Source: Thermococcus sp. (GTDB taxonomy: Archaea; Methanobacteriota_B; Thermococci; Thermococcales; Thermococcaceae). From it: a stretch of DNA of 49,235 nucleotides. The stretch's first letter is position 1. Each line of letters opens with the position of its first letter. The notes beneath the pieces are model-generated. The model saw only the letters and a program-made list of their open reading frames with translations, did no database searches and was not told where the DNA came from. Where the stretch lies: assembly GCF_026991495.1 (NCBI RefSeq), contig NZ_JALXBJ010000055.1, positions 1 through 49,235 of the forward strand, written 5' to 3'. The translations under genes were made by a program, and so were the position numbers. Shown piece by piece: positions 15,550-23,022 of the stretch.

Positions 15550-15742
15550 AAGGGATATGGACGAAAGGCTGGCCTTCATAAGACTTTACGTCAAAAAGTT
15601 GAAGGAAAACCCCGATGACATATTCAGGCAACAGGTCAGGCTCGTTAATTCCTTCCTAAAGGCCGCGAAGAACTTTCCGCTTACAAAGGAAGAGTACCTT
15701 AAACTCAAGGGCGAGTTAAAAGTAAAGAAAAAGCCCGGATGA
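15533..15742 (+). CDS. Small partner protein of the nucleotidyltransferase-like gene
   Basis: A small basic helical protein (about 69 residues from TTG 15533, or 61 from ATG 15557) containing ERLAFIRLYVKKLKENPD and FRQQVRLVNSFLKAAKNFPLTKEEYLKLKG, and ending in a lysine-rich tail. I favour the TTG, with AAAAAGG seven bases upstream; the ATG has AAGGG only two or three bases away. It overlaps the preceding gene by 17 bases (TTG start), consistent with a two-gene unit. I do not recognise the family. Its size and charge fit a regulatory or antitoxin-like partner, but no DNA-binding motif is clear. Confidence 0.6.
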   Translation: MTSLSKRDMDERLAFIRLYVKKLKENPDDIFRQQVRLVNSFLKAAKNFPLTKEEYLKLKGELKVKKKPG

Positions 15743-15746
15743 ATGC

Positions 15747-16763
15747 TCACTCTATCTTTGCACCGCACACCGGGCAGAACTTCGCGCCCTCGGGAACTAT
15801 GTGGCCGTTGGGACAGCGCTTAATCTCATGCCCGCAGTAGGGACAGAAGCGCGCTCCCTTGGGAATCGGCTTTCCGCAGTAGGGGCATATCTCCTGCTCC
15901 TGGTTCTGGGCTGGGGCGGCATTCTGGGACTGTTGGGGCTGCCCTTGGGGCTGGTAGCCAGCGGGAGGAACGCCACCGCCAGAGTAGGGCTGGGCTGGTT
16001 GAGCGGGCTGAGCCGGTTGCATGAGCTGTGGGAGGAGAACCATTCCAGTGCCGACTGAGGCGCTCCCACTCTTTCCGAGTTCAGCTGCCACCTGCTTTGC
16101 CGTGTCCAGCTGCATTACAGCCTGGGCGTTGCCCGTCTGCATTATCCAGAAGAGCCTCTGGCGCCATTCGTCGGTCGTGTTGACACCTTCAATCTTCACA
16201 TCGACGAGCTCAAGGCCTAATCTGCGGAAGTCCTCCATAAGCTTGACCTTCACCTGCGTGCTGACCATGTCGAGGTTCTGGAAGAGGTCGACGATTGAAT
16301 AAGCCGAGAGGTGCTTCATCATGCCCTCGTTGAAGTAAGCCCTGATGAACTTGGTTACATCCTGAGTGTCGTAGAGGCTCTGGCCGCCAACGACCTCGGT
16401 GATGAAAAGCACGGGATCGGCGACCTTGAACCAGTAGACGCCGTAGTACTTTATCGGAGCTAATTCTCTCGTCTGTGTTTCTCCCCCGTATCTACCCTGG
16501 AACTCCTTCATGCTGACGAAAATCACCGTAGCTTTGAAGGGGCTGTTGCTTCCGCCGACGAGCTTGTATAAAAGCGGAAGGTTCTGCGTCGTCAGCGTGT
16601 GCCTCCCGGGGCCGAAGACGTCGTAGACCTTGCCGTCGCGCATGAAGACCGCTACCTCGTACTCGTGGACTATTAACTGAGCTCCCCACTTTATTACCTC
16701 GTTTGGATAGCGCCAGATTATCTCGTCTTCACCAGGATTGACCCATTCAATAACCTGCACCAT
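15747..16763 (-). CDS. SPFH/band-7 protein with C-terminal zinc ribbons (YdjI-like)
   Basis: A 338-residue protein. Residues about 1-225 are an SPFH domain of the 'virion core protein'/YdjI type (VQVIEWVNPGEDEIIWRYPNEVIKWGAQLIV, VFGPGRHTL, and the helical arm LMEDFRRLGLELVDVKIEGV). There is no N-terminal membrane segment. A Pro/Gln-rich linker with QPAQPAQPAQP follows, then two zinc-ribbon units with CPYCGKPIPKGARFCPYCG and CPNGH...FCPVCG. The ATG at 16763 is preferred over an in-frame GTG three codons earlier. It ends a four-gene operon and starts one base after the upstream stop. B. subtilis YdjI acts at the membrane with PspA and zinc-ribbon partners; the same role here is inferred. Confidence 0.8.
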   Translation of the reverse strand: MVQVIEWVNPGEDEIIWRYPNEVIKWGAQLIVHEYEVAVFMRDGKVYDVFGPGRHTLTTQNLPLLYKLVGGSNSPFKATVIFVSMKEFQGRYGGETQTRELAPIKYYGVYWFKVADPVLFITEVVGGQSLYDTQDVTKFIRAYFNEGMMKHLSAYSIVDLFQNLDMVSTQVKVKLMEDFRRLGLELVDVKIEGVNTTDEWRQRLFWIMQTGNAQAVMQLDTAKQVAAELGKSGSASVGTGMVLLPQLMQPAQPAQPAQPYSGGGVPPAGYQPQGQPQQSQNAAPAQNQEQEICPYCGKPIPKGARFCPYCGHEIKRCPNGHIVPEGAKFCPVCGAKIE

Positions 16764-16764
16764 C

Positions 16765-17259
16765 TCACTCACCCACCACGACGCTCATCCTTTTGTCTAA
16801 AGCCTCCTCAAGGGCCCTCAGCTTATCGTCGAGCTCAAGGACGGAAAGCCCCAAAGCCTGCGGATTGACGACCTCACCGCTAAGTGATTTCGCCTTGCTG
16901 ACTATTTCCTCGGCCAGCTCTATCACCTTAGCGTCGTACTCTATTAACGCTCCAATCTCCTTCTCCCTTATCTTAACCCTGTCGAAGTAGCCTGCGTAAC
17001 CCGCTTCCGCGTGCCTCACCCTGCCCTCAAGGCCGACGAGCTTTTTCCTGAGCGAGTCCATCGCGACCAACTGGGAGCAGTTGAGCATCGCGCACCTCTG
17101 CAGGGCCCTTTCAATCTCTTTCCTTGCCTGAACCAGCAGATCGGCAACCTTTCCGCGGACGAGCCTGTCGTCCTCCCTCAAGAGTTCCTTTTTCTTGTAG
17201 CCGTGGAAGCCGGGAATAACAAGCTCAAGCTTCTCCAAAAGCTTTGTTTCCTTACCCAT
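16765..17259 (-). CDS. Helical protein of the SPFH operon
   Basis: A 164-residue, mostly alpha-helical protein with no membrane segment. The start, LEKLELVIPGFHGYKKKELLREDDRLVRGKVADLL, is a recognisable conserved pattern (P-G-[FY]-x-G-Y-K-x-K-E-x-x-R-E-x-D-R-L-x-R) that I recall from uncharacterised helical proteins encoded near SPFH genes. Later helices carry heptad-like stretches (GALIEYDAKVIELAEEIVSKAKSL, VLELDDKLRALEEALDKRMSVV). Its ATG follows GAGGTGG. It lies between the zinc-ribbon membrane protein and the SPFH protein. It may take the PspA-like (ESCRT-III-fold) position of the bacterial operon, but there is no sequence proof. Confidence 0.65.
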   Translation of the reverse strand: MGKETKLLEKLELVIPGFHGYKKKELLREDDRLVRGKVADLLVQARKEIERALQRCAMLNCSQLVAMDSLRKKLVGLEGRVRHAEAGYAGYFDRVKIREKEIGALIEYDAKVIELAEEIVSKAKSLSGEVVNPQALGLSVLELDDKLRALEEALDKRMSVVVGE

Positions 17260-17268
17260 ATTACCACC

Positions 17269-18162
17269 TCACACCTTCTTAAAGTAGACGTTGCCCCTCT
17301 TAACCCTCATTACCTCACTGACGGTTCTTCTTTTGACCGAGCCCTTCGAGAATATCCCCGCTCCTGCTGCTATTCCTGAGACGAGACCGCCTATTATCCC
17401 CCACGCGTTGGAGTAGAGGGCAGAGGCTATGAGCCCGAGAATAACTCCAGCGCCTATAACTCCCGAGCCGAGGAGTGTCGCTTTCTTCCTTGCTTCGCTC
17501 ATGAGCGGGTAAACAGCTCTTATGATCCTGCCGTCGGTTCCGTCAACGTAGTTGCCCCTGAAGGTTTCCCCGCCGTACTCGTAGGCTATCCCCCAGATGG
17601 GATAGTGAACGAGCCCCTGGAACTTGACCTCAAGCTCTGGTTTTCCGAGGTAGGAGCTCTCCTCACTGGCTTCTTTTTTCAGAGCGTTCTCAAGCCTCGA
17701 CCGGGCTATCGCCTCGGCTTCCTCCCTCTTCATCTCGGGCTCGTGGTAGGTCCCCTTCTTCCCCATAGCCTCATCGAAGAACCTCTTTCCCCTGACCGGG
17801 AAGGGATAGTCCATTAGAAGTGTCTTCAGGGGTGAACCCGCGGGAATGCCGAGGAACTCAACCTCCTCAACGGTTTCGCTGGCCTTTCCGTGGAGGTAGA
17901 AGAAGTAAACCGGAACCCAGTGGAGTTTCTTCTCAAGTATCTTGGCGTCAACTATGTCAGCGGGAGCGCCGTACTGCCTCGAAAGGAACTTCAGGAGCTT
18001 TCCTGCAGGGTCTTCCTTCATCGGCGGGAAGAAGTAGTGCTCTTCCTTAGCCTCCTCTCCCGTGTGGACGTGGAAGGTCGTTCCGCAGTAGGGGCAGGTG
18101 ACTACGCTAACGGTATCTGGAACCTTAAACTTGGCCGAGCAGGTTGGACATTGAACCTCCAT
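17269..18162 (-). CDS. Zinc-ribbon protein with C-terminal membrane hairpin
   Basis: A 297-residue protein opening MEVQCPTCSAKFKVP...VVTCPYCGTTFHVH, a CxxC...CxxC zinc ribbon (about residues 5-30). A mixed middle domain (about 40-215) has RREEAEAIARSRLENALKKE-like helices (MKREEAEAIARSRLENALKK), and the C-terminus carries a glycine-rich hydrophobic pair (LLGSGVIGAGVILGLIASALYSNAWGIIGGLVSGIAAGAGIF) ending with basic residues. This order matches the membrane-bound zinc-ribbon proteins of ydjG/ydjH type. I use ATG 18162, with GGGGTG six bases upstream. It begins one base after the stop of the preceding gene. A membrane tether for the SPFH protein is the likely role. Confidence 0.7.
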   Translation of the reverse strand: MEVQCPTCSAKFKVPDTVSVVTCPYCGTTFHVHTGEEAKEEHYFFPPMKEDPAGKLLKFLSRQYGAPADIVDAKILEKKLHWVPVYFFYLHGKASETVEEVEFLGIPAGSPLKTLLMDYPFPVRGKRFFDEAMGKKGTYHEPEMKREEAEAIARSRLENALKKEASEESSYLGKPELEVKFQGLVHYPIWGIAYEYGGETFRGNYVDGTDGRIIRAVYPLMSEARKKATLLGSGVIGAGVILGLIASALYSNAWGIIGGLVSGIAAGAGIFSKGSVKRRTVSEVMRVKRGNVYFKKV

Positions 18163-18163
18163 C

Positions 18164-19132
18164 TCAGCCACCCCTCTCGACCCTCTGCCCTTCGAGGACT
18201 CTGCTCCCGAAGAACCAGCCGAGTCCTCCTCCGACGGCCATGAGGATGGCCGCGCCTATGAGATTGCCTGTGAACGCCGCACCAAAGGAGCCGAGGAGAA
18301 CGCCTATCCCTGCTCCCGTCATGTACTCCGCCCTTCTGAAGACGTTCATGGGCTCGGTCGCGGCTACCCTCTTTCCGTCCCAGCCCGCGAAGACGGCTTG
18401 AAATATGGAGTTGCGGTACTTGTAGTAGACAGTCCACATCGGGAGAAGGAGCAGCTTAACGTCCTTAGGCTCGTCAGTGTGGATGTCGAAGAGCTCTATC
18501 CTGTCCGACTTGTCGAGGAAGCGGTTCCTCACTATGTCGACGGCATCCTCCCTCATCATGAGCTTGGCGTGCCTTTCGTCCATCTCCGTGTTGAGTATCT
18601 CAAGCTTGACCTTACTCCATTCGTCCTCGTCGAGGTCGAGGAGCCTCTTTCCCTCTGGCTTGGTCTTGGAGAAGTGCTTTATGAGGTCGTCCACGCCGAG
18701 GCTCTTGATCTGCCTTCTCGCCGAGCCAAGCAGGTGCATGTTCTCGTTCACCCTCTCCGTGTAGTGCCTCTCAACCGTGTGGCAGCGGGTGTTTCCTTTG
18801 GAGTCTGTGTGGCACTCCTGCTCCCGCCTCATATAACGAACCGTTCCGTAAACGTGGACGATACCGCTCCAGTAGGGGGCGTAGTGGCCCTCCACCTCTA
18901 CGATCTGAAGGTCGTCCTTTATTCTCCTGAGATCGAAGTCATTCTCAACGTGCTCCCAGAAGGCCTTTGCTATGGCGTTCTTGTTTATCGATGGAACTAT
19001 GAAGATGCCCTCGGTTTTCAGGTTCCCGCTTATGTGGTTGGGAAAGCCGCAGTAGGGGCATATCGCAACTATCGTCTCCGGCGACACCTCGAGCGGCGCG
19101 CCGCACCTTTCGCACCTGAAGCCAGCTTCCAT
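18164..19132 (-). CDS. Zinc-ribbon membrane protein, first gene of the SPFH operon
   Basis: A 322-residue protein starting MEAGFRCERCGAPLEVSPETIVAICPYCGFPNHI, a CxxC...CxxC zinc ribbon. The long central domain includes a His/Cys pair loop (EQECHTDSKGNTRCHTVERHY) and DIHTDEPKDVKLLLLPMWTVYYKY. Residues about 260-310 are hydrophobic and glycine-rich (AEYMTGAGIGVLLGSFGAAFTGNLIGAAILMAVGGGLGWFFG). It is a paralogue in layout of the next gene. The ATG at 19132 follows GAGGTG with five bases of spacing, and a TATA-like element lies about 35 bases upstream. The pair resembles YdjG/YdjH, membrane partners of PspA and YdjI in Bacillus; conservation of that function in archaea is inference. Confidence 0.7.
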   Translation of the reverse strand: MEAGFRCERCGAPLEVSPETIVAICPYCGFPNHISGNLKTEGIFIVPSINKNAIAKAFWEHVENDFDLRRIKDDLQIVEVEGHYAPYWSGIVHVYGTVRYMRREQECHTDSKGNTRCHTVERHYTERVNENMHLLGSARRQIKSLGVDDLIKHFSKTKPEGKRLLDLDEDEWSKVKLEILNTEMDERHAKLMMREDAVDIVRNRFLDKSDRIELFDIHTDEPKDVKLLLLPMWTVYYKYRNSIFQAVFAGWDGKRVAATEPMNVFRRAEYMTGAGIGVLLGSFGAAFTGNLIGAAILMAVGGGLGWFFGSRVLEGQRVERGG

Positions 19133-19160
19133 CGTTACACCTCACATAACTTACTCCCTC

Positions 19161-19175
19161 ACCTTATTTAACTTG
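19161..19175 (-). promoter_or_regulatory. Promoter of the zinc-ribbon/SPFH operon
   Basis: On the minus strand CAAGTTAAATAAGGT provides a TATA-like element. A start near 19143 would leave a very short leader with the GAGGTG ribosome-binding site. Confidence 0.5.
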
Positions 19176-19265
19176 TGGCTGTTTTAATTTCAAACCCTAT
19201 TCTGGAGCAACTTAAATTTCTATATCTTCATTGTCAACATAGAAATGGGCATCTAACAAACCAAA

Positions 19266-19279
19266 ATGTTTATATAACG
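19266..19279 (+). promoter_or_regulatory. Promoter of the three-gene ODP operon
   Basis: ATGTTTATATAACG contains a clear TATA box (TTTATATAAC) preceded by an A-rich BRE (CCAAAA). The expected start is near 19298, with GAAGGTGAG at 19312-19320 as ribosome-binding site. The remaining bases between this and the leftward promoter (19176-19265) are AT-rich with no other feature I can name. Confidence 0.65.
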
Positions 19280-19320
19280 AACCCAATTTACTGAACATCA
19301 TACAAAAGTTTGAAGGTGAG

Positions 19321-19632
19321 ATGATGCTGATAAAAAACGACAAAACGACCGCTTTTAAAAGCTGGAGATTAGACCCCTTTGAAGAGCTCCAGCGGGTGTG
19401 GGGCGCCATCACTGGAGACACCTCCCTTGGAATTCCCCACATAGTCGGCAGGGCCTCTTTTGTTGGGGGCAATGTCTCGGGACTCGAAATCAAGGTGGTG
19501 CTCCACACAGAAGAGGAGGAGCTCGTCTTTAAGGACGGTAGCGACGTCTATTTTATAATATCCGCTAACCCTCAAGACGGGCTCGAGGGGATATACATGA
19601 AGCTCACCAACGCTCTGAGGAATGCGAGATGA
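19321..19632 (+). CDS. Hypothetical protein, first gene of the ODP operon
   Basis: A 103-residue soluble protein of unknown family, starting at ATG 19321 or the adjacent ATG 19324; the latter has better spacing from AAGGTG. Readable features are a helix near DPFEELQRVWGAITGD, a glycine-rich segment (GIPHIVGRASFVGGNVSG) and alternating strands (LEIKVVLHTEEEELVFKDGSDVYFIIS). It is followed by an ATGA overlap with the next gene, so the two are translated together. No metal-binding or catalytic motif is apparent. Confidence 0.65.
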   Translation: MMLIKNDKTTAFKSWRLDPFEELQRVWGAITGDTSLGIPHIVGRASFVGGNVSGLEIKVVLHTEEEELVFKDGSDVYFIISANPQDGLEGIYMKLTNALRNAR

Positions 19633-20435
19633 AACGGAAAAACTCAAGCATTTCCATCAACGCCCCAAAAGAGGCTGTGGAATCTGTCCTCAACGACGCT
19701 CCCTCGTTCATTACAAACTGGCCCTACGTGGTGAGGGTAAGCATGAAGGAGGGCCTAAAAGTTGAGATCATGATGCCCAGGTTCTTATTCAGGTTTAGGG
19801 ATGTTTACCGGTTTGATCATCACGCCGATTACAACAGTCACATATACGACGGAAGGGGTGCAAAGGGGCATATAGCCCTCGTGGTTACGCTGAAAGAGTG
19901 GCAGAAAGAAATCAGCGCCGTCCTTGAGCTGTCTTATAAAGGAAAAGGCGAGTTCTGGCTTGGAAAGACACTCCAGAACTTTGTTGAGAGCATAGGTTCG
20001 ATTCTCAAGGAACTCGCTGAGAACAGGCCCGTTCAGGAACAGATTCAAACTTACTCAAGAGCCCGGGGTAGTACAGCAGCAAACGTGGACTTTGCCGACC
20101 CAATGAGCGTTGCAAACTTCCTCTCCAAGTCCAGAATGATCCACAGCGGGCTTCACATCCTCGGCGAGGGGGGACTCTTAGGTCTTGTAAGTGAACTCAG
20201 GACCACCATGCCGGATAGAATCCTCTACGTCTCAGGAATAACCAGCGACGGAACTAGCTCCTTCAAGGTCCTCCTCGACGGCAGCAGGGTGCTGGCTATA
20301 GAGCACAGAACCCAAGAGGGCGTGAAGGCAGTGAAAGTGAAGAACGACGAAGATGCCCGAGCTGCCTTTGATATGGCGGCTGGAATCAGGGGGGCTTATA
20401 TGGTTAACGTTTGGGTTCCAGTTGGAGGTGTTTAA
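19629..20435 (+). CDS. Hypothetical protein with SRPBCC-like N-terminal region
   Basis: A 268-residue soluble protein. Residues 1-135 (SISINAPKEAVESVLNDAP ... VLELSYKGKGEFWLGKTLQNFVESIGSILKELAEN) have the strand-rich start and long C-terminal helix of SRPBCC/CoxG-like hydrophobic-ligand domains. After a loop (RPVQEQIQTYSRARGSTAAN) comes a second region of strands and helices (DRILYVSGITSDGTSSFKVLLDGSRVLAIEH). The ATG overlaps the previous stop (ATGA), and the next gene starts directly after its stop. The family assignment is tentative and no active site can be named. The context suggests it works with the diiron protein downstream. Confidence 0.55.
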   Translation: MKRKNSSISINAPKEAVESVLNDAPSFITNWPYVVRVSMKEGLKVEIMMPRFLFRFRDVYRFDHHADYNSHIYDGRGAKGHIALVVTLKEWQKEISAVLELSYKGKGEFWLGKTLQNFVESIGSILKELAENRPVQEQIQTYSRARGSTAANVDFADPMSVANFLSKSRMIHSGLHILGEGGLLGLVSELRTTMPDRILYVSGITSDGTSSFKVLLDGSRVLAIEHRTQEGVKAVKVKNDEDARAAFDMAAGIRGAYMVNVWVPVGGV

Positions 20436-21209
20436 ATGATAAGGAACATGAACAGCTACCCACTCTATGACGACGGGGGACATAAAGTGTTCTGGCTTGG
20501 AATAGAGGAGAGCGAGGATGAAAGAGGGATTCTCACAAACCAGTACCTTGTCGTAGATGGAAAAGAGGCGGCTCTGATAGAGCCCGGAGGATTCTTCGTC
20601 TTCTCCCGCGTGCTGAGAAACATCTCATCAATAGTTCCAACAACACAGGTAAAGTACCTCATGTACTCCCATCAGGACCCAGACGTTGTGGCCGGACTAA
20701 ACCTCTGGTTCGAGTACGCTCCCCTGGCGAAGCTCATCATCTCCGACCTCTGGGTCCGCTTCATACCCCACCTCGCGGTTTTAAGCTCCGGCAGGACAAT
20801 CGGAATCCCGGATAAGGGGACGGATATCAAGCTCGGCGACTCTGTCATCAGGGCGATCCCGAGTCACTACCTCCACAGCCCCGGCAACTTCTCCTTCTAC
20901 GATGAGAGAAGTGGAATTCTCTTCAGCTCCGACATTGGGGCCGCCGCATTTTCAGATGGGGAGTGGTACCTCTTCGTGGAAGACTTCAAAGACCACGTAA
21001 AGCACATGGAGGGCTTCCACAGAAGGTACATGAGCTCCACGAAGGCGCTGAGGGCGTGGGTGAGGTACGTTAGAAAGCTCAGACCAAAGGTCATAGCACC
21101 TCAGCACGGGGCCATCTTCGGGGATAAGCACGTCGGCGAGTTCCTCGACTGGCTGGAGAACCTTGAAGTCGGGATAGACGTCTTCGAAGGGGAGTTCTAT
21201 GGGGAGTGA
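20436..21209 (+). CDS. Diiron metallo-beta-lactamase-fold protein (ODP/FprA-like)
   Basis: A 257-residue protein with the metallo-beta-lactamase fold of flavodiiron proteins but no flavodoxin domain. Likely metal ligands are His-79, Asp-81 and Asp-83 in SHQDPDVVAG, His-147 in YLHSPGN, Asp-166 in FSSDIGAA and His-224 in PQHGAIFG. These match in order the diiron ligands of FprA and of the ODP oxygen-binding family, with Asp replacing Glu at the second position. It could bind or reduce O2 or NO, or act as an oxygen sensor. The ATG follows GGAGGTG and directly abuts the preceding stop. Its 3' end overlaps the convergent HAD gene by 13 bases. Confidence 0.85.
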   Translation: MIRNMNSYPLYDDGGHKVFWLGIEESEDERGILTNQYLVVDGKEAALIEPGGFFVFSRVLRNISSIVPTTQVKYLMYSHQDPDVVAGLNLWFEYAPLAKLIISDLWVRFIPHLAVLSSGRTIGIPDKGTDIKLGDSVIRAIPSHYLHSPGNFSFYDERSGILFSSDIGAAAFSDGEWYLFVEDFKDHVKHMEGFHRRYMSSTKALRAWVRYVRKLRPKVIAPQHGAIFGDKHVGEFLDWLENLEVGIDVFEGEFYGE

Positions 21210-21865
21210 ATCCCTAAAATCCTCTTCACCAGCCCAACAAGCTCCCACAGGTTTTCCACGTAGTAGTCGGCCACCTCAACCTTTCCAAAGCGCGTCACGT
21301 TGACAGTCCTTAAACCGGCCCTCTTTCCGGCCAAAACATCGTGAATGCTGTCGCCGACCATGATGGCCTCCTTCGGCTTCAGACTGAGGGCCTTCAGGGC
21401 CTTCTCTACGAGGTAGGGGCTCGGCTTGACCCCGTCGAGGTTGGAGTAGTCCTTTCCGATAACGACCTCAAAATAGCGGTCGAGGCCGAAGGCACTCAGA
21501 ACCAGCCTCGTGTTCTCCTCGGTGGCGTTGCTAACCGCACCGAGCTTTAAGCTCAGCTTTCTGAGCTCTTTGAGCGCGTCCACATCGGGGAAGGGCCTTA
21601 CCTTCCCAAGCCTGAGCATCTCCTTCCGGTATCTATGGTTGACCCCATCTATTATCTTCCACATCTCAACCGGGTCTATGCCAAGATTTTTAACGTACGT
21701 CCTCGGCAGTTCGCCGGTTACGGTCTTCCTGTAGGTCTCGTAGTCTATGAAAATCCCTGCCCTTTCAAGCTCGGGCTTCACCAGCTCCTCGAACCACTTC
21801 CTGTGGTCGTAGCCCTCGTAGTAAACGAGGGTCTCGTCAACGTCGAAGATGATACCACTCAGCAT
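21197..21865 (-). CDS. HAD-superfamily hydrolase
   Basis: A 222-residue phosphatase-type protein. Motif I is IFDVDETLVYY (nucleophile Asp-8, general acid Asp-10), motif II GAVSNATEENTR, motif III the Lys in DGVKPSPYLVEKAL and motif IV MVGDSIHDVLAGKRAG. An alpha-helical cap lies between motifs I and II, as in subfamily I. The ATG at 21865 follows GGGGAGA; upstream in-frame sequence lies beyond the promoter (CCTAAAAAGCC on the minus strand near 21893-21903). The substrate is unknown; relatives dephosphorylate sugar phosphates, phosphoglycolate or nucleotides. Confidence 0.88.
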   Translation of the reverse strand: MLSGIIFDVDETLVYYEGYDHRKWFEELVKPELERAGIFIDYETYRKTVTGELPRTYVKNLGIDPVEMWKIIDGVNHRYRKEMLRLGKVRPFPDVDALKELRKLSLKLGAVSNATEENTRLVLSAFGLDRYFEVVIGKDYSNLDGVKPSPYLVEKALKALSLKPKEAIMVGDSIHDVLAGKRAGLRTVNVTRFGKVEVADYYVENLWELVGLVKRILGIHSP

Positions 21866-21928
21866 CGTCTCCCCTGTATAAGCCCACCGCCGGCTTTTTA
21901 GGGTTTGCGATTGGTCCATACAAAAGGC

Positions 21929-21969
21929 CTCCTGTACCGTGCCTTCGGTTTCCACTAATCTAACAGGAG
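21929..21969. repeat. Nested inverted repeat between HAD and moxR genes
   Basis: CTCCTGT (21929-21935) pairs with ACAGGAG (21963-21969), and inside it ACCG (21936-21939) pairs with CGGT (21946-21949). This 180-base divergent gap otherwise holds two promoters. A small structured RNA or a regulator site is possible. Confidence 0.3.
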
Positions 21970-21990
21970 TGGGTGTTGTTGTTACTATCA

Positions 21991-22006
21991 AAAACCTTAA
22001 ATACCT
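21991..22006 (+). promoter_or_regulatory. BRE/TATA promoter of the moxR operon
   Basis: AAAACCTTAAATACCT joins a BRE-like CAAAAACC with the TATA element TTAAATAC. The start is expected near 22028, giving a short leader with AGGAGAGGGG before the ATG at 22048. Confidence 0.65.
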
Positions 22007-22047
22007 CCGGGTTTGTTCAGGTATGCAGTAGGAGAGGGGCGGTTAAA

Positions 22048-23022
22048 ATGGAGGACATAGAAGTGCTCAGGGAAAAACTGCTGGACGTCATAACTGCCGT
22101 TTCTGAGGTCTACATAGGAAACCCGGGGGTGATTAAGAAGGCGCTGGCTGCCTCGCTCGTGAACGGCAACGTCCTGTTCGAGGACCATCCCGGACTCGGA
22201 AAGACCCTCTTAGCGAAGGCCCTCGGAAGGGCTTTGGGCCTTGACTACGGGCGCGTCCAGTTCACTCCCGACCTGCTCCCGAGCGACATCCTCGGAACCA
22301 AGGTCTGGCGCCAGAACCTCGGGAGGTTCGAACTCGTGAGGGGGCCGATTTTCACGAACGTCCTCTTAGCGGACGAGATAAACCGCGCCCCGCCGAAGAC
22401 CCAGGCCGCGCTCCTTGAGGCGATGGAGGAGAGGCAGGTAACTATAGAGGGCGAGACCCTAACCCTTGAGAGACCCTTTTTCGTCATGGCAACCCAGAAC
22501 CCAATAGAGTACGAGGGGACGTATCCCCTTCCGGAGGCCCAGCTCGACCGCTTCGCCCTCAGGATGAGCGTGGGCTATCCAAAAAGCCTGGAAGATGAAA
22601 TAGCCATCCTCAACGCGAGGCTCGGCTGGGGAAAGGACGACCCAACGGTTGATATGAAGCCCGTTATGGACAGGGAGACGTTCCTGAGGGCTCAGGAAAT
22701 GGTTGAGACGGACATCTACGTGGACCCCTCGATAATCCGCTACATAGCTGAGCTCGTCAGAAACGCCAGGTCGGACAAGCGGGTTGAGGCCGGGCCGAGT
22801 CCCAGGGGCGCCTTAACGCTCCTCAAAATAAGCAAGGCCAACGCCATGCTCGAGGGAAGGGACTTCGTCGTGCCCGACGACGTTAAAGAGTACGCCTTCG
22901 AAGCCCTTGCCCACAGGATCGTCCTCAAGCCCGACTACAGCTTTGAGGGCGTCAGGGGGGAGCAGGTGGTGAGGGAGGCGTTGAGGAAGACGAAGGTCCC
23001 GAAAGGGGCTGAAGGGGAATGA
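22048..23022 (+). CDS. MoxR-family AAA+ ATPase
   Basis: A 324-residue AAA+ chaperone-like ATPase. The Walker A is EDHPGLGKTLLA (about 45-56), Walker B is VLLADEINRAPP (about 105-116), sensor 1 lies in FFVMATQNPIEYEGTYPLPEAQLDRF (MoxR signature), and sensor 2 is in GPSPRGALTLLK. MoxR proteins usually act with a von Willebrand/DUF58 protein to mature metal or membrane complexes, and a DUF58 gene occurs three genes downstream. The start at ATG 22048 is set by AGGAGAGGGGCGG. The stop overlaps the next ATG (ATGA), so the operon is translationally coupled. Confidence 0.93.
   Translation: MEDIEVLREKLLDVITAVSEVYIGNPGVIKKALAASLVNGNVLFEDHPGLGKTLLAKALGRALGLDYGRVQFTPDLLPSDILGTKVWRQNLGRFELVRGPIFTNVLLADEINRAPPKTQAALLEAMEERQVTIEGETLTLERPFFVMATQNPIEYEGTYPLPEAQLDRFALRMSVGYPKSLEDEIAILNARLGWGKDDPTVDMKPVMDRETFLRAQEMVETDIYVDPSIIRYIAELVRNARSDKRVEAGPSPRGALTLLKISKANAMLEGRDFVVPDDVKEYAFEALAHRIVLKPDYSFEGVRGEQVVREALRKTKVPKGAEGE

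Noticed and set aside
18398..19171. 257-codon plus-strand frame over the zinc-ribbon gene
   Set aside because: It is opposite a gene with clear CxxC zinc ribbons and membrane segments.
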